64,000 bases of DNA from Lachnospiraceae bacterium (GCA_017622845.1 JAGAQJ010000012.1:1-64000), one strand, 5' to 3'. Shown: positions 12,501 through 21,993, counted from the stretch's first letter. A program made the numbers and translations. The notes: generated by a model from the letters alone, not told the origin.

Positions 12501-12755
12501 ATACATATTTTTTTAATTTTTGTACATACTTTACCATATCTCAATCAATATTATTCAATATCTTTGTGTACAAAAAACGTGTTTGATATTACGATTTTTA
12601 TAAGCCGTATAAACTGCTACAGTATTTGTTTTTCTTTAACTACACTCATAAAAACCCCAGTATACAGGTTCAGTTCACAAGCTGATACAATGCAGTTATT
12701 TTGAAACTGTTCATTAATGTACTAACACCACTATATTTTAAGGATTTAGAAAGGC
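12501..12755. other. AT-rich gap after parA remnant
   Basis: About 250 bp with no gene I can support. It is AT-rich and presumably contains the sporulation-type promoter of the germination gene that follows; I could not identify one with confidence. Confidence 0.4.
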
Positions 12756-14165
12756 ATGGTATCTATGTATCAAAGTTTTGAAGAAAATAAAAATTATATG
12801 AAAAATCTGCTTCATGTTGATGAATCTTTCGACATTGTAAGCAGAGAAATCATAATTGGTGATAAAAATGCTGTATTTTACTTTGTTAATGGCTTTTGTA
12901 AAGATGATTTGATGCAGAAGCTCCTTCAATTTATGATGGGATTAAAAGCTGATGAAATGCCGCAAAATGCAAGGGAATTGAACAGGCTGATGCCTTATAT
13001 AGAGATGGATGTCTCAAAAGATTTTAATGAGATTGCCAAAAACATTCTTTGCGGTGTGTTTGCTATCATTATTGACGGCTATGATGAGTGTGTTCTCATT
13101 GATTCCCGTACCTATCCTGCGCGTAACGTATCGGAGCCGGATAAGGACAAGGTTCTGCGAGGCTCAAAAGATGGTTTTGTCGAAACGGTAGTATTTAACA
13201 CTGCCCTGATACGCCGCCGTATCAGAAGCACTGATCTTCGCATGGAGATACTCAGTGCCGGTAAAGCATCAAAGACGGATATTGTTCTCTGCTACATGGA
13301 TAGCCGTGTCGACAAAGGATTCCTCAAAAAAATCCGGGACCGCATCAACGATATCAAGGTAGATGCCCTTACGCTCAATCAGGAAAGCCTTGCTGAGTGC
13401 CTGTTCACTTCAAAATGGTACAATCCGTTTCCAAAGTTCAAATATACAGAGCGTCCTGACACAGCCGCGGCACAAATTTTAGAAGGAAATATCATTATAC
13501 TGGTGGATAACTCTCCTTCGGCTATGATTCTGCCTATCAGTGTTCTGGACATGATACAGGAGGCAGACGATTTCTATTTTCCGCCTGTTACAGGCTCGTA
13601 TTTAAGACTTTCCCGCTTTTTAATATTAATACTGACTTATTTTATCACACCGACCTTTTTGCTGTTAATGCAGAATCCTGACTGGATACCGCCTGCATTT
13701 GACTTTATCGTAGTGAAGGAGGATATTAATGTCCCTCTTATCTGGCAGTTTTTGATTCTTGAGCTTGCCATTGACGGTCTAAGGCTTGCAGCCGTTAATA
13801 CCCCCAATATGCTTTCCACTCCGCTCAGTGTGATGGCGGCTTTGATTCTTGGAGAATTTTCTGTAAAAAGCGGCTGGTTCAATGCCGAAGTCATGTTGTA
13901 TATGGCTTTTGTAGCTATTGCAAACTATACACACCCCAGTTATGAGCTTGGATATGCCATCAAATTTTTCCGGCTCATCAATCTAATCTTAACTGCGCTC
14001 TTTCAGTTTTGGGGGTATATTGCAGGTATTATTTTATTTTTCACAGCTATCATTACTAACAAAATGGTATCAGGTCAAAGTTATCTCTATCCTTTGATAC
14101 CGTTCAGCTTCCAAAAACTCAGCCACGCATTATTCCGGCACAGGCTGCCGGATTCGCGCGAATAA
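12756..14165 (+). CDS. spoVAF: GerA-family spore germination protein, SpoVAF-like
   Basis: 469 residues. The N-terminal hydrophilic half (about 1-270) carries the GerA A-subunit domain (LRGSKDGFVETVVFNTALIR, then RRIRSTDLRM and GNIIILVDNSPSAMILP); the C-terminal half has several membrane segments (about 285-305, 320-345, 355-375, 385-400, 410-440). GerAA-type proteins sit in the inner spore membrane and take part in germinant sensing or in SpoVA channel opening. The length and the ILVDNSPSAMILP motif fit SpoVAF, but no spoVA genes are adjacent, so a generic GerA assignment is also possible. ATG 12765 is an alternative start. Confidence 0.75.
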   Translation: MVSMYQSFEENKNYMKNLLHVDESFDIVSREIIIGDKNAVFYFVNGFCKDDLMQKLLQFMMGLKADEMPQNARELNRLMPYIEMDVSKDFNEIAKNILCGVFAIIIDGYDECVLIDSRTYPARNVSEPDKDKVLRGSKDGFVETVVFNTALIRRRIRSTDLRMEILSAGKASKTDIVLCYMDSRVDKGFLKKIRDRINDIKVDALTLNQESLAECLFTSKWYNPFPKFKYTERPDTAAAQILEGNIIILVDNSPSAMILPISVLDMIQEADDFYFPPVTGSYLRLSRFLILILTYFITPTFLLLMQNPDWIPPAFDFIVVKEDINVPLIWQFLILELAIDGLRLAAVNTPNMLSTPLSVMAALILGEFSVKSGWFNAEVMLYMAFVAIANYTHPSYELGYAIKFFRLINLILTALFQFWGYIAGIILFFTAIITNKMVSGQSYLYPLIPFSFQKLSHALFRHRLPDSRE

Positions 14166-14173
14166 CAAATCGG

Positions 14174-14205
14174 GCAGGGGAATTTCAGTGCTAATTTTTC
14201 CCTGT
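14174..14205. terminator. bidirectional terminator between convergent genes
   Basis: CAGGGGAATT and AATTTTTCCCTG form an imperfect stem between the germination gene and the convergent dut gene, overlapping the last codons of dut. Confidence 0.5.
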
Positions 14206-14643
14206 CGTACCAAAGCCCCCACGATTTGCACCCGTAAGCTCCGAAACCTCCTCAAATACAATCTCTGGCTGCTGCTCCATAATCCGGAACTGGCAGATGC
14301 GGTCATTTAAATGAATCTGTGTATCTCTCATCGCGTACATTGGCACAAACCATTGGTCATCATTTCCACAGTAGCCCCCTTCTCCTGTCTCGCGGTCAGG
14401 CCCGTCAATTACGCCCTGATGATTGACCTGAATCAGTCCGAAATTTTTAAAGGTAGAGCTTCTTGGCACCACATGCGCCTCATAGCCCCTTGGAAGCTCT
14501 ACTGCAATTCCTAACGGAATCAGCTTAAACTCACCCTTTTTCATCTCTACATCTTCAGCAGCCCTCAAATCTATCCAATTTCCCTTTGCAATCTTTTCAA
14601 GCTTTTGTACTTTATCTGTAAAATATTTGATTTTAATATTCAC
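14191..14643 (-). CDS. dut: dUTP diphosphatase
   Basis: 150 residues with the trimeric dUTPase motifs: [20 protein letters not shown] (motif 1), [11 protein letters not shown] (motif 2), [13 protein letters not shown] (motif 3), [11 protein letters not shown] (motif 4) and [10 protein letters not shown] (motif 5). It hydrolyses dUTP to dUMP and keeps uracil out of DNA. The GTG at 14643 is chosen because GGAGG lies 5 bases upstream and the conserved fold begins right after; the longer frame to 14703 has no ribosome binding site. It lies beside the anaerobic ribonucleotide reductase genes, a fitting nucleotide-metabolism neighbourhood. Confidence 0.93.
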   Translation of the reverse strand: MNIKIKYFTDKVQKLEKIAKGNWIDLRAAEDVEMKKGEFKLIPLGIAVELPRGYEAHVVPRSSTFKNFGLIQVNHQGVIDGPDRETGEGGYCGNDDQWFVPMYAMRDTQIHLNDRICQFRIMEQQPEIVFEEVSELTGANRGGFGTTGKN

Positions 14644-14816
14644 GTGAACCTCCAATTTTACTGCCGTTCTGCCTTTCCGCTGCAAAGTGATACTAAACGG
14701 CAATCATTATCCTCTGATTTTACTGCTGTGCCGCCTCTCTTCTGCAAAGTGATGTGAAATGATGGTTTTATTATATGACCCAGCCATCATTTCTATCATA
14801 ATTGACTATTGCTTCA

Positions 14817-15428
14817 TTATGCCTCACACGCATTCTTCTTAACTGCACAGCTGCCATTAGCAAGAAACGGTATAATATTCTTATCCTGTGTACCTGCCGT
14901 CTCTCTGCCCATCGGGATATCATCATAATCGCCGCAATGCAGGACAGGCACAAGCTTATTCTCCTGAGCCAGTGTTGCCTGTACATTAATCACACGCTGG
15001 TTGCTGCTTCCCTTCCACAGAAGCGTGACGTCCTTTTTATCCTGTTCAAACTCACCGTCAACAAGCACGTCCACATATTTCAGCAAGGGATATTTCACAA
15101 TATTTTCCCACACATCACCTGTATACAGCCATATATTTTTATCAGGATATTTCTCCTTGATTTCGGCAGCAAGCTCCTTTACGCCGTCACGATTGGCACA
15201 GTGGAGCGGATCACCCCCGGAAAATGTAATTCCTTCGATATACGGCTGATCAAGCTGGTCAAAAATTTCTGCTTTTGCTGCCTCGTCAAACGGCAGACCG
15301 CCATCCGGATCCCATGTCATAGGATTCTGACATCCCTTGCAGCAGTGGTCACAGCCTGCCACCCACAAAACAACCCGTAGTCCATCTCCATTCAGCATAT
15401 CATCCTTTGTAATATTGTGATATCTCAT
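14817..15428 (-). CDS. nrdG: anaerobic ribonucleotide reductase activating protein
   Basis: 203 residues, a radical SAM enzyme with the cluster motif CDHCCKGC (near residue 26, CxxxCxxC), followed by the GITFSGGDPL SAM-binding segment. It uses S-adenosylmethionine to create the glycyl radical in NrdD. AAGGGG precedes the ATG. It lies 198 bp downstream of nrdD on the same strand, and the pair should be controlled by the NrdR boxes at 18054-18101. The C-terminal 40 residues are longer than in many relatives and end in cysteine-containing NGSCAVKKNACEA. Confidence 0.95.
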   Translation of the reverse strand: MRYHNITKDDMLNGDGLRVVLWVAGCDHCCKGCQNPMTWDPDGGLPFDEAAKAEIFDQLDQPYIEGITFSGGDPLHCANRDGVKELAAEIKEKYPDKNIWLYTGDVWENIVKYPLLKYVDVLVDGEFEQDKKDVTLLWKGSSNQRVINVQATLAQENKLVPVLHCGDYDDIPMGRETAGTQDKNIIPFLANGSCAVKKNACEA

Positions 15429-15626
15429 TTTCCATTGCCCCTTGCATTTTTATATTCTATTATAACTATTCAGTACCTTCATAGTTCATGGCTTAAGCCT
15501 TTCTACCATTACACTTTCTTACGTGGTTTACAGCAAGTGCAAACCTCTGAGCTGAATCTGTAATTCCTATACACCTGTCTTTGCCGTTTCTCTGCCCGAA
15601 ATTTAGAACTTTAGTTCCTATTCAAT
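15429..15626. other. nrdD-nrdG intergenic region with repeat B
   Basis: No gene is seen. A family B hairpin repeat (15523-15547) is present. nrdG may have its own promoter here or be read through from nrdD. Confidence 0.4.
15523..15547. repeat. dispersed intergenic hairpin repeat B, copy 1
   Basis: GTGGTTTACA, loop GCAAG, TGCAAACCTC: an imperfect stem with the family's invariant GCAAG loop. Other copies are at 37869, 47636 and 54881. Confidence 0.6.
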
Positions 15627-17792
15627 CTACATACTCTTTCTCTCCGCAATCTCTGCCATTTTCGCATCGTTCAGTCTGGTATCCCCATGAACGCGGGAAT
15701 AAGACAAATACCCATTCATGCGGTCTATTTTTGTAAGATTTTTGCTTCCGCACTTCGGACACACATCCATCTCAAGCTCCTGATGACCACAATCATCGCA
15801 ATACGCGAGAGACAGATTCACACCTTCATAAAATCCCATATCCATGGCACGTCTCACAAGTGTCTTAATCGCTGAAATATTGTAGTCAATCGGATATTTT
15901 ACATACTGTATCTTACCGCCGTTTGACAACTCCCAAAATCTGTACTCAAGGTCTTGCTTCTGTATCGGTGTAATATCCTCTGTCACATGGCAATGAAAAC
16001 TATTGCTGACATATTCTCTGTCAGACACGCCCTCTACAATACCGTATTTAGCCCGAAACTGCTTTACCTGCAAGCCACAGAGATTCTCTGCCGGAGTGCC
16101 GTATATCGCATAAAGATTTCCATCCTCCTCCTTGAAGCGCGCCACCTCTTTGTTGATGTACTCAAGCACTTCAATTGCAAAAGCACCATCCTCCACAAGC
16201 GATTTGCCATTGTAGAGCATCTGAAGCTCATTAAAAGCTGTAATTCCAAAGGAAGCTGTCGCTGTCTTGAGCAGCGGTTTAATCTTATCAGTCAGCTTAA
16301 GATGTCCTCCTAAAAAGCCTCCCTCACAGTATGCAAGCGGATTGGTGGAAGCACGCATATTTCCAAGATATGCATAAGTTCTGATATGAAGCTGTCTGAT
16401 TAAATTCAAATAATAATCAAGCACCTCATAAAAATCCCTGCTCTCCTGTCTTGCCTTTGCAAGAATCATCGGCAAATGAAGGGAAACCACACCGATATTA
16501 AAACGTCCTACAAATACCGGTGTATCCTTGTCATCAGTAGGATGCATGCCGCCTCTTTCATACCACGGCGAGAGAAAAGCACGACACCCCATAGGAGAGA
16601 TTACTTTTCCATACTGCTTATACATGCTGGCAATATATCCCTTTCCTGTCAAACTTAACCAGTCAGGATACATGGTCTTTGCCGAGCATCTGACACCTGC
16701 CTCAAAAACATCCTCAAGCGGCTTTCCGGGACCATGCAGATTCTCATCATACAAAAATACAATCTTAGGGAAAAGCACCGGCTTCTTACATTCCTTTTTG
16801 CCCTGTCCCTTTCGTCGTACATTTAACATCTGTATCGTTGCCATCTTCGCAAAACGCTCCGTTCCAATGCCTGCCGTAACAGTGATAAACGGATAATCTC
16901 CACGGCTGCTGGCTACGGTATTAAACTTATACTCCCACCCTTGGAAGCCCTGTTCAAATTCGCGTTCTACATCAGCAATTGCAACCTCATCAGCTTTTGC
17001 AGCATCAATGCCAAGTCCGACATATTTCTGGACAGCCGACTGGTATGTCTTTTCGGCATAAGGTGCAAGAATCTTATCTACCTCCGGCACTGTAAAGCCA
17101 CCATACTGCTGACTCGCTGCACTCAGTACGATATCACCGATCACGTCAAATGCCACATCAAGCGATTTCGGCTCATTATACCAGATATTTCCCATCTCAA
17201 AGCCGCCGGACAACACGCTCTGCACATCAAAAAGGCAGCAGTTCATTGTATCACGGCGCGCTGACATGTCATGAACATAGATATAGCCGTCCCTGCATGC
17301 CTGTATCTCCTCTGTTGTCATGAAAAATTTCTGATAAAGCTCCTTATTGAACTGATTGAATATCAGGCTTCTTTTCGTAGAGACAAGCGCTGAGTCTGTA
17401 TTTGCATTTTCCTTGTCTCCGACATACATAATGGACTGGCTCTTCTTATATACATCGTCCATCATACGCACGAAATCCTGCTTATAATTTCTGTAGTCCC
17501 GATAGCTCTTTGCAACGACAGGCTTCACTTCCTCCAATGCACTCTCGACAATGTTATGCATTACAGGAATCGGTATCTCTCCGGTATCCATCTCGTCGAC
17601 CTTTGATATGACATAACTGCAGATATGGCACTTTTCCTCATCAGTAAACTTCGTCAATGCCCTGTATGCAGATTTGCCCACGGCAACGATTACCTTTTGG
17701 ACATTAAAAAGCTCCTTGCTGCCGTCTTTTTTGATCACATAGACTTCTCTTTTCGGCTGATAAAGCTCACTGTAATTTAACTCTTCACTCAT
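15627..17792 (-). CDS. nrdD: anaerobic (class III) ribonucleoside-triphosphate reductase
   Basis: About 721 residues: an N-terminal ATP-cone (YVIKKDGSKELFNVQKVIVA), the NrdD catalytic barrel, a C-terminal zinc site (CDDCGHQELEMDVCPKCG) and the glycyl-radical motif RMNGYLSYSR near the end. It reduces NTPs to dNTPs without oxygen. ATG 17792 is preferred because GGAGG lies 8 bases upstream; the frame extends to 17828. Twin NrdR boxes (18054-18101) lie in the long upstream region. Together with nrdG it implies an anaerobic lifestyle. Confidence 0.96.
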   Translation of the reverse strand: MSEELNYSELYQPKREVYVIKKDGSKELFNVQKVIVAVGKSAYRALTKFTDEEKCHICSYVISKVDEMDTGEIPIPVMHNIVESALEEVKPVVAKSYRDYRNYKQDFVRMMDDVYKKSQSIMYVGDKENANTDSALVSTKRSLIFNQFNKELYQKFFMTTEEIQACRDGYIYVHDMSARRDTMNCCLFDVQSVLSGGFEMGNIWYNEPKSLDVAFDVIGDIVLSAASQQYGGFTVPEVDKILAPYAEKTYQSAVQKYVGLGIDAAKADEVAIADVEREFEQGFQGWEYKFNTVASSRGDYPFITVTAGIGTERFAKMATIQMLNVRRKGQGKKECKKPVLFPKIVFLYDENLHGPGKPLEDVFEAGVRCSAKTMYPDWLSLTGKGYIASMYKQYGKVISPMGCRAFLSPWYERGGMHPTDDKDTPVFVGRFNIGVVSLHLPMILAKARQESRDFYEVLDYYLNLIRQLHIRTYAYLGNMRASTNPLAYCEGGFLGGHLKLTDKIKPLLKTATASFGITAFNELQMLYNGKSLVEDGAFAIEVLEYINKEVARFKEEDGNLYAIYGTPAENLCGLQVKQFRAKYGIVEGVSDREYVSNSFHCHVTEDITPIQKQDLEYRFWELSNGGKIQYVKYPIDYNISAIKTLVRRAMDMGFYEGVNLSLAYCDDCGHQELEMDVCPKCGSKNLTKIDRMNGYLSYSRVHGDTRLNDAKMAEIAERKSM

Positions 17793-18575
17793 GCTCTGTT
17801 CCTCCATTATTTCGTACCTGTTATGCACATAATTTATCTATCCTTAACCTTTCATAGTATCATGCCTGTTCATACTTTATCAGACGGCACAATCATTTCT
17901 ATCCCTTTTTCTTCCTCTTGCCCCAACTCTGCTTACAGTTCTTATATCTATTACTAAAGCAAATATGCCATAAAACACTTCACATCAGCTCACTGCTTAT
18001 GTGCCTGGAGTTATATTGTCTGTAAAAGCATAACAATTTCAAAAGTTTAAAATAACATTTATATAGTATATGTTATTTAATCAAAACACTATATCTAGTG
18101 CCTGCCTTCTAGTATAGAATAATTACTCTGCCCTGTCAATTATAACTGTTAACAGATATCAGAAGAATTATTTATAGAAAAACAACAATTTTAATGAAAT
18201 CACATTTTACGTATTGACTAACTAAAGTTATTGTAATCCATTTTGAGATTCGCATCTGTAACATTAGTTACACATGATGTCAGTGTATCACATACACCGG
18301 CACAAGTGTCTTGTCTCGTTGATATTTGGCAAAATTACGCAGAATATTTGTTCATCTGCTGCGTTGCCGTCAAGCGACAGAGTCACCGCTACGCCTCATT
18401 CCTCCGCCTTGCAGATTGAAAATTTATTTTTTGCCAAACATATAGGTAATTAAAACGGATTATACTGGATACTAAGCTTAATCAAGTAAGGGTGTGTCCT
18501 TCTCTCCTACTCGCCGCGCGACCCGTGTACCTCTTCTGCAGCATATTTCCCCTGCACGGGTCTGTGCAGAAAAAA
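17793..18575. other. long intergenic region upstream of nrdD
   Basis: About 780 bp without a gene I can support. It holds the twin NrdR boxes (18054-18101) and, further right, GACCCGTG and CACGGGTC arms (about 18520-18562) that could form a large hairpin. A plus-strand frame over 18494-18814 is the shadow of the terminator and the small membrane gene and is not believed. Confidence 0.5.
18054..18101. promoter_or_regulatory. twin NrdR boxes upstream of nrdD
   Basis: ACACTATATCTAGTGC (18086-18101) matches the NrdR consensus acaCtATATaTaGTgt at nearly every position. A weaker box, AACATTTATATAGTAT (18054-18069), starts 32 bp away, three helical turns, the spacing typical of NrdR operators. NrdR would repress nrdD-nrdG when dATP/ATP signals sufficiency. 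A TATACT -10-like box on the minus strand overlaps the weaker site. Confidence 0.8.
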
Positions 18576-18595
18576 GCATCTGCCGAAGCAGATGC
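18576..18595 (-). terminator. Rho-independent terminator
   Basis: GCATCTGC-CGAA-GCAGATGC is a perfect 8-bp stem; on the minus strand it is followed by TTTTTTC. It closes the transcript of the small membrane protein genes at 18613-19013. Confidence 0.85.
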
Positions 18596-18612
18596 CTTCC
18601 TCTACATTTACA

Positions 18613-18795
18613 TTATTTTAATAAATACTTTTCAAATGCCTTATGCGCATCAATATGCAAATCCTTAAAAAATAAAATTCCCCAAACGATAAAAGCAATC
18701 AGAGCAGCATATGAAGTGATAAAATACGAAACCAAAGCCCCTGCCAGCATAAAACATGGCACCAAAACAATACAGCACCAAAATCCAATATTCAT
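18613..18795 (-). CDS. small membrane protein
   Basis: 60 residues, with two hydrophobic segments (about 5-24 and 26-44: IGFWCCIVLVPCFMLAGALV and FITSYAALIAFIVWGILF) and a short charged C terminus (DLHIDAHKAFEKYLLK). GAAGGTGACTG precedes the ATG and a strong terminator follows, so the frame is probably expressed. No family recognised. Confidence 0.65.
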   Translation of the reverse strand: MNIGFWCCIVLVPCFMLAGALVSYFITSYAALIAFIVWGILFFKDLHIDAHKAFEKYLLK

Positions 18796-18860
18796 CAGTC
18801 ACCTTCCCATATAAGCTTCTAATGTACTGACCGTTCATTTTTGAGTGAAGGCAGCCGCCG

Positions 18861-19013
18861 CTACGCCTCATCTTCCTTCACTTCCTCAACCTTTACTTTT
18901 GGTTTCCAAACCTTCACACCAATAAAACCGCCAATCCCTGACACGACAACAATCACTGCAAAGGTTAAAAGATAAGATAATACCATTCTGAAAAATTCTA
19001 TTAAATTTGCCAT
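18861..19013 (-). CDS. small single-span membrane protein
   Basis: 50 residues: an amphipathic N terminus (MANLIEFFRMVLSY), one transmembrane segment (LLTFAVIVVVSGIGGFIGVK) and a charged tail (PKVKVEEVKEDEA). The start at 19013 follows GTGAGGTAGATTTT; the longer frame to 19106 has no ribosome binding site. Small proteins of this shape are common in Lachnospiraceae next to housekeeping genes. Function unknown. Confidence 0.65.
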   Translation of the reverse strand: MANLIEFFRMVLSYLLTFAVIVVVSGIGGFIGVKVWKPKVKVEEVKEDEA

Positions 19014-19235
19014 AAAATCTACCTCACATTCCGCTAACATTGATTTTCTGAAATCAATGCTGCAATATACTAAGCTTTGATATCCTTTCAGCCATGCAAA
19101 AATCATTGTGCAATATAGTTATAATCACTGCCTGCTAAAACATAATCATTTTTACAAGACACCCATCATTTGGATACGTTGTTATCAGTCACTAATACAT
19201 CTGCATCGCTGAACAATTGTCAGAAAACTATATTT

Positions 19236-19730
19236 TTATAATATCACTTCTCCTGCAACATCGTCAAGCAGGTTCTTCTTATCCGGACAATCCGCCGCTG
19301 TCGTAGCCAATGAGTCGCATCGCTCATTTTCAGGGTGTCCTGCATGTCCTTTGACCCATGTAAAGGTTACATTATGCGGCTGTTTGGCACGCAAAAGCCG
19401 CTGCCACAAGTCAATATTTTTGACCTCCTGCTTTGCGCTGTTATGCCAGTTTCTTTTCAGCCAGCCGTCTATCCAATGCTGGTTAAAGGCATCCGTCACA
19501 TACTTGGAATCTGATATCACTTCAACCTCGCAAGGCTTTGTCAGCGCCTCAAGTCCTACGATTACCGCCATAAGTTCCATGCGGTTGTTTGTCGTCTTTT
19601 TATATCCTGCTGAAAATTCTCTCTCGTGAAGCTGCCCTTTGCTGTCCACATACTGAAGGATACAGCCGTAACCGCCTGGCCCCTCAGGATTTCCCCTTGC
19701 CGCTCCATCTGTAAATATCTTTACAAACAT
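19236..19730 (-). CDS. rnhA: ribonuclease HI
   Basis: 164 residues with the RNase HI active site: [19 protein letters not shown] (first Asp), [15 protein letters not shown] (Glu), [20 protein letters not shown] (second Asp) and [17 protein letters not shown] (His and last Asp). It degrades the RNA strand of RNA-DNA hybrids. The basic handle region ([18 protein letters not shown]) is present, as in the E. coli type. It lies 9 bp after the MutS-like gene and the two are probably co-transcribed. Confidence 0.95.
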   Translation of the reverse strand: MFVKIFTDGAARGNPEGPGGYGCILQYVDSKGQLHEREFSAGYKKTTNNRMELMAVIVGLEALTKPCEVEVISDSKYVTDAFNQHWIDGWLKRNWHNSAKQEVKNIDLWQRLLRAKQPHNVTFTWVKGHAGHPENERCDSLATTAADCPDKKNLLDDVAGEVIL

Positions 19731-19739
19731 TTTGCCTCC

Positions 19740-21446
19740 TTATTCCGCCGTCCATTCGCCACTTTTCAGGAACTCACCTGCCATAAAGTCTGCCTTTTTT
19801 ATAATATCGCTTGAAAATCCAATAATTTCCAAAAGCTTTATTGCATTTCTTGTATGTGCCCTTCCCTCAAGGAGCCTGTAAGAAAACAGTACATCACCGT
19901 CTTTTACTTCTTCCTCAAAGTGATAATTGTCATAGTATTGCTCCAGCAAATGTGTCAATTCTATGTCATGCGTCGCCGCAAAGCAATAGATTCCCTCACA
20001 GGAAAGCCTTTTCAAAATCTGTGTTGATGCCGCAATACGCTCTACGGTATTCGTGCCTCTCAGCACCTCATCGACAAAGCATAACAGCGGATTGGAGCTG
20101 TTATCATCTGCTGCGTCCATGATGCGCTTCAATGCCTTAATCTCAACCATGTAATAGCTCTCGCCGCTGTCAAGGTTATCCCGTAATGCCATTGACGAGT
20201 AAATTCTATAATAATTTCCCTGATATTCCCTGGCAGCACAGGTGTGTATTGTCTGCGCCAGAATCGCATTGATTGCCGTTGTCTTGAGAAATGTCGATTT
20301 GCCTGATGCATTAGAGCCTGTAATCACCATTCCTCTGCTTTGTGAAAAACTGTTCGCCACAGGCTTGTCAATGCATGGGTGAAAGCCCTCCTGCATCACA
20401 AGTCTGCCGCCACGCCCTTCCTCCAGCCGCGGAATGCAGTAATACGGCAGCGCCGCCCGGAAATAAGCAATCGAAATCAGCGCGTCAATATAACCGATAT
20501 CTTCAACTAAGCTGCTGATTTTCTGTCTGTTTTTCTGAACAATGCTGAGCATCTTATTAAATCGGATGATATCAATATGCGTAAGCATTTTGATATAGTC
20601 AAACAGAATCTCACCAATACTTCCTGATGAAGCATTCATTTTAAGCACCATACCTGAATTTTTCTCAAAGTCCCTGAAGCTGTCTCTTTTTGCCTTTAAT
20701 GCAGAAACATAGTCCTCCATTTCTGAGCCATAATTCAGCTTCCCGATACTGTCAGCACAATGAATCAGACGCATAATATAAGAAAAGGTTGTCACATACG
20801 GCGCTGCCGCTCCTTTTTCCTTCATATAAGTGACAATATTGATGCATGCCGCTGCAATGACCATCGGAACACCAAGTGAAGTCCTGATAAAAATAAGAGC
20901 AATGGATACCAGAAGCAGCAGAATACAGCCATAATGAACCTTATTGCTCCGCACCCCCAGTTCATCGAGATAATCTAAATAGTCAAAAAGAGAATATTTT
21001 CCGGTGTGCCCCAGCTCTTTCAGATGCATCAGAGTGTCAAGCCTGTCCTTTTCATGCTCCATCATATAGCTGATATGCCCTTCCATCTTCGCCTGGAAGC
21101 CGTCTTGATCATCTTTCACAGGCTGTCTCAGCATGGCATATAAATATTCCTCTCCGGAAGACGACTGTGTAAAGTTCATACGGGCAAAAATATTGTCCAT
21201 GCTCAGGTCGTTCCATGTGATATCATCAATATCGTTGTCCTGCTGTCGGTGAGCATAATACCTTGATATCCGTTCTATCTCCTCTGCGCTGCAGGATATA
21301 TTCTGAAAGCTGCCGTATGTCTGTTTTAACTGTTCCCGATACTTTTTTCTGCGGTTTTTCTCCTCTGCTGCACCCCTGATCATCGCATACAAAAATACAG
21401 CAGCCAGCAAAACCAAAAGTATAATCATTTCCATATTCTGCACCAA
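19740..21446 (-). CDS. membrane-anchored MutS-like ATPase
   Basis: 568 residues. An N-terminal transmembrane helix (about 6-24: MIILLVLLAAVFLYAMIR) precedes a helical core and a C-terminal MutS ATPase domain: Walker A GSNASGKSTFLKT (about 378), the Y-MVEIKAL segment, Walker B LLCFVDEVLRGTNTVERI and the ATHDIEL histidine. No mismatch-recognition or clamp-connector domain I and no Smr domain are seen, so it is neither MutS nor MutS2. It belongs to a small, poorly studied MutS-related family with membrane anchors. It starts with GTG (21446) or ATG (21434). Confidence 0.85.
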   Translation of the reverse strand: MVQNMEMIILLVLLAAVFLYAMIRGAAEEKNRRKKYREQLKQTYGSFQNISCSAEEIERISRYYAHRQQDNDIDDITWNDLSMDNIFARMNFTQSSSGEEYLYAMLRQPVKDDQDGFQAKMEGHISYMMEHEKDRLDTLMHLKELGHTGKYSLFDYLDYLDELGVRSNKVHYGCILLLLVSIALIFIRTSLGVPMVIAAACINIVTYMKEKGAAAPYVTTFSYIMRLIHCADSIGKLNYGSEMEDYVSALKAKRDSFRDFEKNSGMVLKMNASSGSIGEILFDYIKMLTHIDIIRFNKMLSIVQKNRQKISSLVEDIGYIDALISIAYFRAALPYYCIPRLEEGRGGRLVMQEGFHPCIDKPVANSFSQSRGMVITGSNASGKSTFLKTTAINAILAQTIHTCAAREYQGNYYRIYSSMALRDNLDSGESYYMVEIKALKRIMDAADDNSSNPLLCFVDEVLRGTNTVERIAASTQILKRLSCEGIYCFAATHDIELTHLLEQYYDNYHFEEEVKDGDVLFSYRLLEGRAHTRNAIKLLEIIGFSSDIIKKADFMAGEFLKSGEWTAE

Positions 21447-21571
21447 GCCTCAAGCAAACAAATTGATTTGTTTATTTCGTTTCCTTTCTTCCTTTTCTCC
21501 TTTACACTCCGGCCTATAGCTGTTACGCCCCGACAGGTTCAATCCTTTTCAAAGGATTTTATTGAAAGCCT

Positions 21572-21979
21572 TTACAGACTGGCAGGTCCAAATCCATGAG
21601 GCAGCATCCGTTCCAATGTCTGCTCCAGATAGTTTTCCTCCGATATCGCTGTGATAACGCGAAAGCTTTTAGGATTGCAGAACTCCATCATGACCTGCCT
21701 GCACACTCCGCAGGGATATGCATAGTCAACAGGCTCTCCCTTGTAGCCGCCAACGATGGCAATTGCTTCAAAATCACGCTCACCTTCACTGACAGCCTTG
21801 AAAAATGCGGTTCTCTCTGCACAATTGGTCGGTGTATAGCTTGCATTTTCTATATTGCAGCCTTTATAAACTTTCCCCTCTTTCGTGAGCAGCGCCGCTC
21901 CTACCATATATTTTGAATATGGTACATACGCCATTTCCCTTGCCTCTAAAGCCAAACGTATCAATCCTTTATTATCCAT
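21572..21979 (-). CDS. cdd: cytidine deaminase
   Basis: 135 residues with both zinc motifs: CNIENASYTPTNCAERTAF (CAE, catalytic Glu) and PCGVCRQVMMEFC (PCxxC). It deaminates cytidine and deoxycytidine in pyrimidine salvage. It follows the HAD phosphatase gene by 14 bp and lies near purine nucleoside phosphorylase, so a nucleoside salvage group is likely. Confidence 0.95.
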   Translation of the reverse strand: MDNKGLIRLALEAREMAYVPYSKYMVGAALLTKEGKVYKGCNIENASYTPTNCAERTAFFKAVSEGERDFEAIAIVGGYKGEPVDYAYPCGVCRQVMMEFCNPKSFRVITAISEENYLEQTLERMLPHGFGPASL

Positions 21980-21993
21980 TCCGTTAACCCTCT

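Noticed and set aside
14644-14703. N-terminal extension of the dUTPase to 14703
   Set aside because: The GTG at 14643 has a GGAGG site at ideal spacing and starts exactly at the conserved fold; the extension has no site.
18520-18562. GACCCGTG / CACGGGTC arms as a riboswitch upstream of nrdD
   Set aside because: They lie upstream of the NrdR boxes and promoter region, beyond any nrdD leader, and match no riboswitch class I know.
18494-18814. A plus-strand open frame of 106 codons starting with an arginine- and proline-rich stretch
   Set aside because: It runs antisense to the terminator and to a small membrane-protein gene with a good ribosome binding site, and its composition is that of a reverse-strand shadow.
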